From Verrucomicrobiia bacterium (GTDB taxonomy: Bacteria; Verrucomicrobiota; Verrucomicrobiia; Limisphaerales; UBA11358): 64,000 nt of DNA. The DNA lies in the NCBI GenBank assembly GCA_031290985.1, contig JARLJW010000057.1:95318-159317 (forward strand), in the 5' to 3' direction. Both the position numbers and the translations under genes were made by a program. Below the pieces are notes generated by a model, which made no database searches, was not told the origin of the DNA, and was given only the letters and a program-made list of their open reading frames with translations. Positions 42,431-51,338 of the stretch are shown one piece after another. Every line of letters starts with the position of its first letter. The stretch's first letter is position 1.

Positions 42431-43516
42431 GTGAATTCGCAAAAGCGGCAACGCGTGGTCTGTGGCATGAGCGGAGGAGTTGACTCCTCCGCCACGGCGG
42501 CGCTTTTGATCGAGCAGGGGTATGATGTCATCGGCATCACGCTCAAGCTCTGGCCGCAGGATTGCGTGAACCGTGCCGAAGACAAGTGCTGCGGGCCGCA
42601 GGCGGTCACGGATGCGCGCTCCGTCTGCGACAAGCTGGATGTGCCGTACTATCTGGTGGATGAAGCGGCCGATTTCCAGAAGCACGTGATCCAGTATTTT
42701 GCGGATGAATACAAGGCCGGGCGCACGCCGAACCCCTGCGTGATGTGCAACCAGAACCTCAAGTTCGGGCGGCTCATTGACCGGGCGGACCAATTGGGCG
42801 CGGATTTCATCGCCACCGGTCATTTTGCCCGGGTGGAAAAGAGCGCGGACGGCTCGCGTTACCTGCTCAAGCGCGGGCGTGATTCGCGGAAGGATCAAAG
42901 CTATTTTCTTTTCTCGCTCCGGCAGGATCAACTGGCGCGCACCTTGTTTCCATTGGGCGACAAGACCAAGAGCGACACGCGCAAGGTGGCGCGGCATTGT
43001 AATCTCAAGACGGCGGACAAAGAGGAGAGCATGGAAATCTGCTTCGTGCCGGACAACAACTACGGCGGCTTTCTCCAGACGGCGGGCCTGGCGCAGAAGC
43101 ATCGCGGCGAGATCGTGGACCAGCACGGCCAGGTGCTGGGGCACCATGACGGCATTGAGTTTTACACCATCGGCCAGCGAAAGGGGCTGGGCATCACCAC
43201 GGCCAAGCCGGTTTATGTGGTGGAACTCGACCCGGAAAACAACCGTGTGGTGGTGGGCGATGACTCCGCGCTGGATCGTGATGAATTTGTCGCCGACCGT
43301 TGCAACTGGCATCCGTTTGAGCAGTTGACCGGGCCGGTCGAAGTGACGGCCAAGATCCGTTACAACCATCCCGGCACGGCGGCGACGCTGACGCCGGATG
43401 GGGCAAACCGGGTGAAAGTGAAGCTGCACACGCCGCAACGGGCGATCACGCCCGGGCAGGCGGCGGTGTTTTATCAGGATGATTTGGTCGTGGGTGGCGG
43501 ATGGATCATGCGATAG
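42431..43516 (+). CDS. mnmA: tRNA-specific 2-thiouridylase MnmA
   Basis: 361 residues from a GTG. PP-loop GMSGGVDSSATAALL at about 12-26; the two catalytic cysteines lie in NPCVMCNQNLKFG and MEICFVPD. The C-terminal beta-barrel has FYTIGQRKGLGI and the closing region GQAAVFYQDD. It thiolates U34 of tRNA-Lys, -Glu and -Gln using sulfur from IscS or a relay. It is monocistronic and convergent with the kinase gene at 43560. Confidence 0.95.
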   Translation: MNSQKRQRVVCGMSGGVDSSATAALLIEQGYDVIGITLKLWPQDCVNRAEDKCCGPQAVTDARSVCDKLDVPYYLVDEAADFQKHVIQYFADEYKAGRTPNPCVMCNQNLKFGRLIDRADQLGADFIATGHFARVEKSADGSRYLLKRGRDSRKDQSYFLFSLRQDQLARTLFPLGDKTKSDTRKVARHCNLKTADKEESMEICFVPDNNYGGFLQTAGLAQKHRGEIVDQHGQVLGHHDGIEFYTIGQRKGLGITTAKPVYVVELDPENNRVVVGDDSALDRDEFVADRCNWHPFEQLTGPVEVTAKIRYNHPGTAATLTPDGANRVKVKLHTPQRAITPGQAAVFYQDDLVVGGGWIMR

Positions 43517-43520
43517 GAAA

Positions 43521-43551
43521 ACCTGCCCGGGTAACACTGCAAGCGGCAGGT
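43521..43551. terminator. Possible bidirectional terminator between mnmA and kinase
   Basis: ACCTGCC (43521-43527) pairs with GGCAGGT (43545-43551) around a 17-nt loop, in the 43-bp convergent gap. No strong T-tract. Confidence 0.35.
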
Positions 43552-43559
43552 CAGGCCGG

Positions 43560-46500
43560 TCAGTGAGGCGGCAGTTTCAGTTCCGCGCGCACAACACTGA
43601 CGACCCGGGCATGAGAATCATCATCACCAGCGGAGACAAGCGTCAAACGGACGGTTGTGCCTGCGAGGCCCTGAATCAGGGCGGCGGCGTGGGCAATGTT
43701 TCCATCTTGAACCGGCACCGCCGGCCCGGTGTCCGGGGCGACGGCGATGATCCGGTCGCCAGCATGGATGTCTTTTTGAGCGGCGGCGGGGGTTCCGGGA
43801 ATGATCTCCTGGACGATAATATGCCCGCCATCCGCCCTCAGTTGAATGCCGATACCGGAGACGGGAGCGCCCAGCGCTTCGAGAACATAATGCTGGAGGA
43901 GCGTGCTGTTTACGACATCATGCCACTGGTAAACAGTGCCCGGCGCCGTCCCGGAGGCGCCTGGGTTTGCACCCGGATCACCGGGCATGTGGTTTAAGAC
44001 CATTTTCATGTCACTGTTCGCGGTGGTCTCAATGATCATCCCCAGTTCCGGGTCAAACCAAGCGACGCCCGAAATGGTGCCCTCGAAGCTGGATACGGAT
44101 ATACCCGCCGGATTTGGGCCGGGATCGGGTTTGGTGTTGAGGGTGGATTTATACTCCAGACGGGCGCAGTTGCGTTTCCAGTGCTGCTCCCAATTTTGAA
44201 AAGTAACCACAGAATCCATGGTCATGGTGCCGAGGGGGCTCAGGGCAACCTCCGTCTGAAACGGCCAGGTATCGCCCGGCAGCACCGGCTTGGGCGGCAG
44301 ATACTCGTGCAGCCCGTTGATCATCAGCTTGAGAAAACTCGCGCCAAACTGGATTTTGGAGAACGCGGAAGCATCCGTCGATGAGAGCCGCTGCTCCAGT
44401 TCATCAACGCCTTCCATCCGCCCGACCTCATTGCTCGCATCCAGGAAGCAGCGGATTTTGAAGCCGGCAACTTTGCCAAATAACCGGGCCAGCGCATTCG
44501 AGCCGTGCGACAACGATGTGTCGGTTGAATCGTAATCCAAGACCCGCTTGCCGCCCAAGACAATCCGATCCCGGTAACTGAGAAACTCCAGTTCCACCAA
44601 ATGTCCGCCTCCGGGGTCGGCCGACAACACCGTCAGCCCGTATTTCTTGTTCACGGTCAGATCCTCCTTCAAGGGATCCGGCTGGCCCGGTTTGAGATAC
44701 TCGCCGTTTCTTTTCATGTCCACGTCAAATACAAAGCGTTCACCCACGCGCGGCCATTTCAGTTTCAGCTCCACCGGGCCAGCCGGCAGCAAGCTGGTTA
44801 CGTAGCCCTTGCCAACTGGCAGGCTGTTGGAGGAGGCTCCTGATTTGGGCGGCTGCGTGCCCTCGACCTGGCGCGACAAGACGAGCACCCCTTCCGCCAA
44901 CTGGTAACGGAGGCCGACCGGTTTAAGAACCTGCTCCAAAGCCTCATTACAGGTCTGGCCTTCAATGACCACGTTCCGCACCCACTGGCGGCAAAGCGGA
45001 TCGGTTTGGTCATGGGATTTCTGCCAGTCATATCTCAGGCCCACCTGCGCCGCGAGACTCTGAACAATGTCCTGCACGCTCGCTTGTTCGCTCGTGTATT
45101 TCACCTTGCTTCCCAGCCGTGCATCGACGTGACCTACTGGCACTTGGGCCAACGTTGTCTGTTCCGCCGACGGTGGCTCCGAGGCCGTGCCCTTGGAAGC
45201 CGCCATCTTTTCCACCACCAGCACTTCGCCGGGCAGATTGGTCGGGACAAGTTCGAGGCCGAGTTCTTTCCTGAGCGCGACTCCGAAGCGTTCCCCAGTT
45301 TTGGAATCGAGCATGGTGTATAGATAATCAAACCTGCCTTCAGGCAGGTCGGCAGGCCAGATGACCTGGTTTGATTCGCAGTTGTATAAGCGGGTGACAA
45401 ATTGCACAAAGGTCCGATTGCGGCCCATCATCCAGGTGAGGTGCTCGCCGGACGGGCTTTGGGCTTCAGCCGAATAATCGAGGCCGTTCAGCGGGGTGTG
45501 AAAATGCGTGGGACGAAACACAAACAGTCCGCTCGGCAGGCTTTGAAAATGCTGGTAATTGGCCTGAAAATACGAGTCCGGGGGTGCTGGAAAAAAAGTT
45601 GCTTTGACCACGACGATGGCTGTGACGGCGGCAAGGGCGACCGCAACTCCAATCACAATTGCCATTTTTACTTTGGAGAAGCGCGGTTCGGAGAGCGCAC
45701 GCCCCCGTGCCCCGTCCGCTGCCCCGTCGAACGCCTTTCCCGCCGTTCCGGTGGAAGCGGTGGCTGCGCTCCTCACAATCGTTTCCACGCAAGTCTTCAC
45801 GTCGTTGACCTGCTGATAGCGAAGTTCAGGTTTCTTTTCCAACGCGCGTAAAACAATTTCATCGAGGCGTACATCTATTTGAACTTTCCGGGACGGCGGT
45901 TCGATGCGTTTGCCGGGCAGTTCGCCGGTGAGCATCTCGTAAAAAACAACGCCCAACGAATATATGTCAGCGCGACTATCCACGCGCTGCGGATCGGTCT
46001 TCTGTTCGGGGGCGCTGTAACCCGGTGTGCCAACGGCGGTCTCGGTGGCGTTTTCCGGCACAACGGACGCGCCGGCATGGCTGCCGGCGTGGACGGTGCC
46101 GAGCATTTTGGCGATGCCAAAATCGGCGACCTTCACGCGACCGGCTTTGTCGAGCAGGAGGTTCTCCGGTTTGATGTCGCGATGAACAATGCTCCGGTCG
46201 TGGGCAAACTGCAGGGCATCGCACAGCGGCGGCACGATGGCCAGCGCCTCTTCCGGCGTGAATTTTCGCGTGCGCAAAAGCTGGCGTAGATTCACGCCAT
46301 CCACGAATTCCATAAGCAGGTAATAAAACCCGCCGGCCTGTCCGAAGTCGTAAATAGTGACGATGTTCGAATGGTTTAGCGCGGCGAGGGCCTGTGCCTC
46401 ACGCGTGAACCGTTCGGCAAACTGCGGGTCACGCACGCGTTCCGGTGCCAGCAGCTTGAGTGCGACGATCCGGTTCAAGGTTATTTGCCGGGCCTTGTAC

Positions 46501-46730
46501 ACCACGCCCATGCCGCCACGCCCGAGGCATTCCATGATCTCAAGCTGTGGAAAATGCGGCGCAATCTGTTCCGGCGGCAGCGGCGGCTGGGCGGCCGGCT
46601 CCGCGTCAACCTGCGTGGGCACCATGGCCTCGGCCAGGAGACAGCGCGGGCACAGGCCGGCCGTGGCGGTCGAAGGCAAGACCGCGCCGCACTTGGGGCA
46701 GGAGTTTGAGGAAGCCGTTGGTTCGTTCAT
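43560..46730 (-). CDS. Membrane Ser/Thr protein kinase with extracytoplasmic TIGR03435-, STN- and PDZ-like domains
   Basis: 1056 residues. A zinc ribbon at 11-30 (CPKCG...CPRC) precedes a Hanks-type kinase at about 64-320: GRGGMGVVYKA, Lys 92, catalytic D185 in HRDIKPEN, D203 in DFG, then GTPGYSAPEQ. A transmembrane helix at about 355-380 (MAIVIGVAVALAAVTAIVVV) is followed by a TIGR03435-like segment (FRPTHFHTPLNGLDYSAEAQ), a secretin/TonB N-terminal-like fold (SVQDIVQSLAAQVGLRYDW), a DUF6263-like beta domain (LKWPRVGERFVFDVDM) and a C-terminal PDZ domain (GIGIQLRADGGHIIVQEIIPGTPA). All catalytic residues are present. The ECF-type sigma gene starts upstream on the same strand (45-bp gap), so kinase and sigma are probably one system. 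Confidence 0.9.
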   Translation of the reverse strand: MNEPTASSNSCPKCGAVLPSTATAGLCPRCLLAEAMVPTQVDAEPAAQPPLPPEQIAPHFPQLEIMECLGRGGMGVVYKARQITLNRIVALKLLAPERVRDPQFAERFTREAQALAALNHSNIVTIYDFGQAGGFYYLLMEFVDGVNLRQLLRTRKFTPEEALAIVPPLCDALQFAHDRSIVHRDIKPENLLLDKAGRVKVADFGIAKMLGTVHAGSHAGASVVPENATETAVGTPGYSAPEQKTDPQRVDSRADIYSLGVVFYEMLTGELPGKRIEPPSRKVQIDVRLDEIVLRALEKKPELRYQQVNDVKTCVETIVRSAATASTGTAGKAFDGAADGARGRALSEPRFSKVKMAIVIGVAVALAAVTAIVVVKATFFPAPPDSYFQANYQHFQSLPSGLFVFRPTHFHTPLNGLDYSAEAQSPSGEHLTWMMGRNRTFVQFVTRLYNCESNQVIWPADLPEGRFDYLYTMLDSKTGERFGVALRKELGLELVPTNLPGEVLVVEKMAASKGTASEPPSAEQTTLAQVPVGHVDARLGSKVKYTSEQASVQDIVQSLAAQVGLRYDWQKSHDQTDPLCRQWVRNVVIEGQTCNEALEQVLKPVGLRYQLAEGVLVLSRQVEGTQPPKSGASSNSLPVGKGYVTSLLPAGPVELKLKWPRVGERFVFDVDMKRNGEYLKPGQPDPLKEDLTVNKKYGLTVLSADPGGGHLVELEFLSYRDRIVLGGKRVLDYDSTDTSLSHGSNALARLFGKVAGFKIRCFLDASNEVGRMEGVDELEQRLSSTDASAFSKIQFGASFLKLMINGLHEYLPPKPVLPGDTWPFQTEVALSPLGTMTMDSVVTFQNWEQHWKRNCARLEYKSTLNTKPDPGPNPAGISVSSFEGTISGVAWFDPELGMIIETTANSDMKMVLNHMPGDPGANPGASGTAPGTVYQWHDVVNSTLLQHYVLEALGAPVSGIGIQLRADGGHIIVQEIIPGTPAAAQKDIHAGDRIIAVAPDTGPAVPVQDGNIAHAAALIQGLAGTTVRLTLVSAGDDDSHARVVSVVRAELKLPPH

Positions 46731-46775
46731 ACCAGTGTCCTGACGTGACGGTGCGGTTTGGTTACGAACATTTTT

Positions 46776-47528
46776 TCAACTTTCCAAGGCGGCAAAGAGG
46801 GCGCGCATCTCCGACTCGACGAGGCCGGGGTCGTCGAGCGTGCCGGCAACTTCCGCCTTCAGCAACTGGCGGAAGCGCCGCTTCAGACGGTGCACCGCAA
46901 CTTTCAGCGCATTCGCATTCAGGCCGCCAGCGGCCGCCAGCGCCGCCTGGTCGCCATGCGCGGCATCGCCGGTGAGCCACGGCTTGACGCGCTCGAAAAA
47001 ATCCGCCCGGCCTTCGGCCACGCATTCGCGCCGCAGGGCAGCCAGGGCGTGCGCCACGACCGTCAGCGCCCATTGCCGGTCGAAAGCGGCATCCGGCGAC
47101 AACACCCCGGCATCCGGAACCGAGCGGGCTTCGGTTTCATGGAGTGATATGTTTTCAACTCCGCCGCCGCGTTTCAGCCGTTGCCGCGATTCGCGCTGAT
47201 GCGAGAGAAAGTGTTTCACCGCCCCAAGCAGATAGGAACGGAACCGACCGCGCTCCGGCCCGGCGCGGTCGATGGTTCCACCGGCCAGCATGTGGGCGAA
47301 GAAGTCATGCGCCAGTTCGCGCGCGGCATCCGCATCCCGCAAATCGCAACGCAGGAAGGTGGCCACGGGTTCGTAGTAGGCGTTGCAGAGCTCGGTCAGG
47401 GCGCGGCGTCCCTCCGGCGAATCGGCTTTGGCCCGGTTGACCTGCGTCCAGCGCGTGGTGCGAAATTCCCCGTCCGGCGGCTCCGGCAAGGGTTGGCCGG
47501 GCGTCGGTGGTGTCAGCTCAGCGCTCAT
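46776..47528 (-). CDS. ECF-like RNA polymerase sigma factor, kinase-associated
   Basis: 250 residues. The region-2-like part opens with FRTTRWTQV and LCNAYYEPVATFLRC, and has ELAHDFFAHMLA and GRFRSYLLGAVKHFLSHQRE. The C-terminal HTH part contains ANALKVAVHRLKRRFRQLLK. This divergent sigma subgroup commonly sits beside Ser/Thr kinases in Verrucomicrobia, Acidobacteria and Planctomycetes, where phosphorylation may replace anti-sigma control. The kinase gene follows after 45 bp. Confidence 0.88.
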   Translation of the reverse strand: MSAELTPPTPGQPLPEPPDGEFRTTRWTQVNRAKADSPEGRRALTELCNAYYEPVATFLRCDLRDADAARELAHDFFAHMLAGGTIDRAGPERGRFRSYLLGAVKHFLSHQRESRQRLKRGGGVENISLHETEARSVPDAGVLSPDAAFDRQWALTVVAHALAALRRECVAEGRADFFERVKPWLTGDAAHGDQAALAAAGGLNANALKVAVHRLKRRFRQLLKAEVAGTLDDPGLVESEMRALFAALES

Positions 47529-47818
47529 CGGATTCTGGACGAATCATGCCACAGTTGCCTGACGTGTTGAAGGCGAATGGTTACCTGTTTTTTGCCGCCC
47601 TCGCCATATCCGGTTTGAGAATAAACAGTTAGGTAACCAGTGGATTGAGGAGAACACAGGTGCTGGACTCGCGCCGTTCAGCGGGGCACGGGGCGAATCT
47701 AGCGGATGGCTGTATGAAGAAATCAAAAAAGCCTGTTGGTGGCGGTGCCGGCTTATGCTACCTGTAACCGGCGCTAAACGCCAGCGTCTGTGTCATGACC
47801 AAACCATACAACCAAACC
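47529..47818. promoter_or_regulatory. Divergent region, sigma factor versus glutathione peroxidase
   Basis: 290 bp without a gene. It carries an imperfect inverted repeat: GGTTACCTGTTT (47579-47590) and AAACAG-TTAG-GTAACC (47623-47638), arms complementary over 12 bp except for a 4-base insertion. It starts 50 bp upstream of the sigma gene start and could be an operator. Confidence 0.4.
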
Positions 47819-48379
47819 ATGAAATCCAAACTGGCCATTTGCCTTACCATTATGACTGCCATGCTCACCTCAACCCTCGCGGCGGGCGCCGCGGACTCCG
47901 TTTACGACATTCCGTTGAAGGATATCGACGGCAAGGACACCAGCTTGAAGCCCTACAAGGGCGACGTGCTCCTGGTAGTCAATGTGGCTTCCAAGTGCGG
48001 ATACACCCCGCAATATGCCGCCCTGCAGGCGCTCTACAAAAAATACGCCTTGCAAGGCCTGGTTGTCTGCGGATTTCCCTGCAACCAGTTCCTTTCGCAG
48101 GAACCCGGCACCGATGCGGAGATCAAGGCGTTTTGCACCTCCAAGTACGAGGTGACGTTCCCGATGTTCGACAAGCTGGAGGTGAACGGGGATAACCGGC
48201 ACCCGCTCTATGTCTGGCTCGCGGGCAAGGATTCGCCGTTTCCGGGGAAGATCAAATGGAATTTCACGAAGTTTCTCATCAGCCGCGATGGCAAGATTGT
48301 GGCGCGTTTTGATTCCAAGGTGAAACCGGATTCCGAGGAAGTGACGAAGGCCGTCGAAGCGGCGCTCGCGGCGAAATGA
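47819..48379 (+). CDS. Exported glutathione peroxidase-family protein (Cys form)
   Basis: 186 residues from the ATG at 47819; an in-frame ATG at 47795 would add 8 residues. A signal peptide (LAICLTIMTAMLTSTLA, cleavage near AGAA) predicts periplasmic location. The catalytic Cys lies in NVASKCGYTPQY, followed by GFPCNQF and WNFTKFLISRDG, the Gln/Trp/Asn tetrad region. Bacterial Cys-GPx proteins generally reduce peroxides with thioredoxin. No UGA selenocysteine codon is present. Confidence 0.92.
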   Translation: MKSKLAICLTIMTAMLTSTLAAGAADSVYDIPLKDIDGKDTSLKPYKGDVLLVVNVASKCGYTPQYAALQALYKKYALQGLVVCGFPCNQFLSQEPGTDAEIKAFCTSKYEVTFPMFDKLEVNGDNRHPLYVWLAGKDSPFPGKIKWNFTKFLISRDGKIVARFDSKVKPDSEEVTKAVEAALAAK

Positions 48380-48452
48380 GGCTGATAAATCAAGCGGCGG
48401 CAATAACGCGCATCTAAGCGGGTGAACGCTTGTGGGACAATTAGTTTTACGC

Positions 48453-48480
48453 TCTCCCTCTCCCCCTAGGGAGAGGGAGA
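48453..48480. repeat. Perfect 12-bp stem palindrome
   Basis: TCTCCCTCTCCC (48453-48464), loop CCTA, GGGAGAGGGAGA (48469-48480). It lies 73 bp after the peroxidase stop. It lacks a T-tract, so it is more likely a dispersed REP-like element than an intrinsic terminator. Confidence 0.5.
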
Positions 48481-48598
48481 ACCGGTTGCTGCGTCCTGAC
48501 GAAAGGTGCGTCTTGGTTCATGAGGGCAGGGCGCAAACACGTCAAAGAGCAGAACACCGCCGAAGGTAGGCTAAACACGGGAAATCACTAAACAGCGC

Positions 48599-49525
48599 AT
48601 GAGCCTGTCAACCAAGCGTTGGAGCGCATTGATTGCGGTAGTGTTTGCCACTGTGCTGGGAGCAGCGGCGGCGGAGTCCAAAATCCGCGTGCTGGTCGTG
48701 GATGGTTTCAGCAACCACGACTGGCAACACACCACGGCGTTGATTGAAGGCATACTCGAGCCGGCTGGCTTGTTTGAGGTCTCCGTCAGCACCGCGCCGC
48801 AATCCACCAATGCCGAGGAGTGGGCGGCATGGCGTCCGAAATTTACCGATTGCGATGTCGTCATCCAGACCTGCAACGACATCAGCCACGGCCCCAAATG
48901 GCCGGAGCCGGTGGAAAAGGATTTTGCGGATTTCGTCCACAACGGGGGCGGCGTTTATATTTTCCATTCGGCAGAGAACGCCTTTGTCGGCTGGAAGGAA
49001 TATGAGCAGATGGTGGGCTTGTGCTGGCGCAAGGCGGATTACGGCACGGCCATCCGCGTGAATGAGGACGGCTCGCTTGCGCGGATTCCACCCGGCGAGG
49101 GCGGTGGCACGAGCCACGGCAAGCGCGGCGAGGTGCTGGTCACCCGGCTGGGTGATGATCCGATTCACGCCGGAATGCCGCGCGCGTGGCTGTCGCCGGA
49201 CATGGAGGTTTATTTTTATGCACGGGGTCCGGCGGAAAATGTGAACGTGCTGGCGTACGCGCGCGATTCCAAGCCAGGGCAGGGGATGTTGTGGCCGGTG
49301 GAATGGACGACGACTTACGGCAAGGGGCGCGTGTATGTGTCCACTTACGGCCATGTCTGGCGCGGTGATGTGGACCCTCCGGCCATGCGCTGTGCCGCCG
49401 TGCAAACCATCATCCCGCGTGCCGTTCAGTGGCTGGCGAAGCGGCCGGTGACGATCCCCGTGCCGGACGATTTTCCGGGAACGAATGTGGTTTCCGTCCG
49501 CCCGGCGGACACATCCGCGCATTGA
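48599..49525 (+). CDS. Secreted ThuA-domain protein
   Basis: 308 residues with a signal peptide (LIAVVFATVLGAAAAES). The ThuA class-I GATase-like fold covers about 24-270: KIRVLVVDGFSNHDWQHTT, CDVVIQTCNDISHG, GGGVYIFHSAENAFVGW, WPVEWTTTYGKGRVYVSTYGH. ThuA-type proteins are linked to sugar-derivative metabolism, with no settled reaction. It is 83 bp upstream of the SGNH hydrolase gene on the same strand, possibly an operon. Confidence 0.88.
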   Translation: MSLSTKRWSALIAVVFATVLGAAAAESKIRVLVVDGFSNHDWQHTTALIEGILEPAGLFEVSVSTAPQSTNAEEWAAWRPKFTDCDVVIQTCNDISHGPKWPEPVEKDFADFVHNGGGVYIFHSAENAFVGWKEYEQMVGLCWRKADYGTAIRVNEDGSLARIPPGEGGGTSHGKRGEVLVTRLGDDPIHAGMPRAWLSPDMEVYFYARGPAENVNVLAYARDSKPGQGMLWPVEWTTTYGKGRVYVSTYGHVWRGDVDPPAMRCAAVQTIIPRAVQWLAKRPVTIPVPDDFPGTNVVSVRPADTSAH

Positions 49526-49608
49526 CCCCGTGGGCCGTCCAACTGCTGAACGAACCCGGCGCACCGAAAAATCCCGGCGACTTGCAACGCCGGGGCCGAT
49601 ACGAGACC

Positions 49609-50301
49609 ATGAAACGCATGAGACAAATCCTGCACTGTGCCCTCGCGGCAATACTGCTGTTGGCCTCGCAAACTTTTGGCGTTTGCGCGGAGACAAACGC
49701 GGTCCATAACTTCAACAAGTGGGAGCGGGAGATCGCGGCCTACGAACAGAAGGATGCCACGAATCCGCCGCCGAAGGGAGCCATCGTGTTTACCGGGTCT
49801 TCAACGATCGCGCGCTGGAAAACTTTGGCCCAGGATTTTCCAGATCAACCCGTGTTGAACCGCGGCTTCGGCGGCTCGGAAGTCGTGGATGCCACGCACT
49901 TTGCGGAGCGGCTGATTTTCCCCTATGAACCGAAGATGGTTTTCTTCCGGGCCGGCGGCAACGACCTGGCGGCGGGCAAATCCGTGGAGCAGGTTTTCAG
50001 CGACTTCCAGGAATTCGTGGAGAAAGTTCATGCGCGGTTGCCGGAGACAAAGATCGCATTCATCTCCTGGGGGCCGACGCCTTCCCGGTGGGCGCAACAC
50101 GAGAGGGAAAAACAATTCAACGCGCTGGCGGCCGGTTATATCACCGGCAAGCCATACCTGAAATACATCGAGACCTACGATCTGCCGCTGGGCACAAACG
50201 GTCTGCCGCGCGCGGAGCTGTTCGTGGCCGACAAACTGCACTTCAATGCCAGCGGCTATAAATTGCTCGCGGAGCGGGTCCGACCGTTTTTGCCGAAGTG
50301 A
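49609..50301 (+). CDS. Secreted SGNH/GDSL-type hydrolase
   Basis: 230 residues from the ATG at 49609 (MKRMRQILHCALAAILLLAS signal); the ORF extends upstream into the ThuA gene but that is not a plausible start. SGNH blocks: block I FTGSSTIARW (Ser), block II GFGGSEVVD (Gly), block III GGNDLAAG (Asn), block V ADKLHFNASGY (Asp and His). The product is probably an exported esterase, lipase or carbohydrate deacetylase; substrate unknown. Confidence 0.9.
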   Translation: MKRMRQILHCALAAILLLASQTFGVCAETNAVHNFNKWEREIAAYEQKDATNPPPKGAIVFTGSSTIARWKTLAQDFPDQPVLNRGFGGSEVVDATHFAERLIFPYEPKMVFFRAGGNDLAAGKSVEQVFSDFQEFVEKVHARLPETKIAFISWGPTPSRWAQHEREKQFNALAAGYITGKPYLKYIETYDLPLGTNGLPRAELFVADKLHFNASGYKLLAERVRPFLPK

Positions 50302-50451
50302 CTACAGCAGTTCTTGGCAAGATGGGCACGAGGCAGGGAAGTGTCATTGCTGCGTGCCGTCACGGTGAACCAGGGCGCATTGGTTAGCAATAGCGGCGCG
50401 CGCGGAGCGACGCGTCCTACCTGCCGCCGCCAATATTAGGCTCTTTAAGCT
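50302..50451. other. Convergent gap, hydrolase versus msrA
   Basis: 150 bp. GC-rich tracts (for example CGGCGCGCGCGGAGCG near 50393) resemble degenerate repeat DNA. No gene or clear terminator. Confidence 0.3.
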
Positions 50452-51072
50452 CTATTGAGTTTGCGGCGTCGCCTGGATGACCTTCTTATGTTCCAATTTC
50501 TCCAGCTTCGGCGTGATGACGACCTGGCAATAGGGCGCGTTGGAATTGGCGTCGTAGTACCCTTGGTGATAGTCCTCGGCCACGTAAAACTTCTTGAAGG
50601 GCGCGATTTCCGTCACGATGGGACTCCGGAAATCAGCTTGGGCGGCGAGCCTGGATTTTTCCGCCAATAACCGCTGTTTCTCATCATGGTAGAGGATGAC
50701 GGAGCGGTATTGCGTGCCTTCGTCCGCCCCCTGGCGGTTGAGCGTGGTCGGATCATGCGCCTGCCAGAAGACATTGAGGAGCTTGTCGAAGGAAATTTTG
50801 GCGGGATCGAAAACGATCTGCGTGACTTCCGCATGGCCGGTCGTGCCCTCGCATACTTGATGGTAGGTGGGGTTTTCGGTTTTGCCGCCGGCAAATCCGC
50901 TGGAGACGGAAATGACGCCGGGCAGGCGTTCAAAGACGGCTTCCATGCACCAGAAGCAGCCGCCGCCAAAGGTGGCGGTTTCAGTTTTGTTCGTGCTCAT
51001 AATTGGGGTGGGTTGCGCATCGGCGACAAAGCCGGCGGCCAAGGCCAGCAGGATGATGATTATATTTTTCAT
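50452..51072 (-). CDS. msrA: Peptide methionine sulfoxide reductase MsrA, exported
   Basis: 206 residues from the ATG at 51070-51072. A hydrophobic N-terminus (IIIILLALAAGFVADAQP) predicts export. Active-site GGCFWCMEAVFERLPGV at about 36-52, with TGHAEVTQIVFDP and QYRSVILYHDEKQ completing the family pattern. It repairs methionine-S-sulfoxide in envelope proteins. It lies 51 bp after yacG on the same strand. Confidence 0.94.
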   Translation of the reverse strand: MKNIIIILLALAAGFVADAQPTPIMSTNKTETATFGGGCFWCMEAVFERLPGVISVSSGFAGGKTENPTYHQVCEGTTGHAEVTQIVFDPAKISFDKLLNVFWQAHDPTTLNRQGADEGTQYRSVILYHDEKQRLLAEKSRLAAQADFRSPIVTEIAPFKKFYVAEDYHQGYYDANSNAPYCQVVITPKLEKLEHKKVIQATPQTQ

Positions 51073-51123
51073 GGGTTTTCCATTTCGTCGCCTGCTGATT
51101 GGAAACCCTGGCAATGAAATCGT

Positions 51124-51336
51124 TCAATCTGATTCCGGCTGGTCCAGATAATCGCCCGGCGGGAGGTCGGCGTACTTCTCGAAATGTTCGGGTTTAAGCG
51201 GTTCGGAGATGGCATGTTCGCCGCCGAGCCATTTGCCAAGGTCCACCAGCTTGCAACGGTGGGAACAAAACGGGCCATATTTACCGGCCAACCAGTCGCC
51301 GGACTTTTTACAGGTCGGGCACTTGATCGTCCGCAT
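51124..51336 (-). CDS. yacG: DNA gyrase inhibitor YacG (zinc protein)
   Basis: 70 residues. The four zinc-ligand Cys are in KCPTCKK and [15 protein letters not shown] (C-x2-C then C-x3-C), the last part being the family signature. The YacG C-terminal tail that contacts GyrB is present but short. It sits 2 bp after the 186-residue exported-protein gene, suggesting coupling. Confidence 0.93.
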   Translation of the reverse strand: MRTIKCPTCKKSGDWLAGKYGPFCSHRCKLVDLGKWLGGEHAISEPLKPEHFEKYADLPPGDYLDQPESD

Positions 51337-51338
51337 GG

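Noticed and set aside
42386..43537. Minus-strand ORF of 383 residues
   Set aside because: Antisense to mnmA, which is unmistakable.
48453..48480. Intrinsic terminator for the glutathione peroxidase gene
   Set aside because: Perfect stem but no T-tract and 73 bp from the stop; kept as a REP-like palindrome instead.
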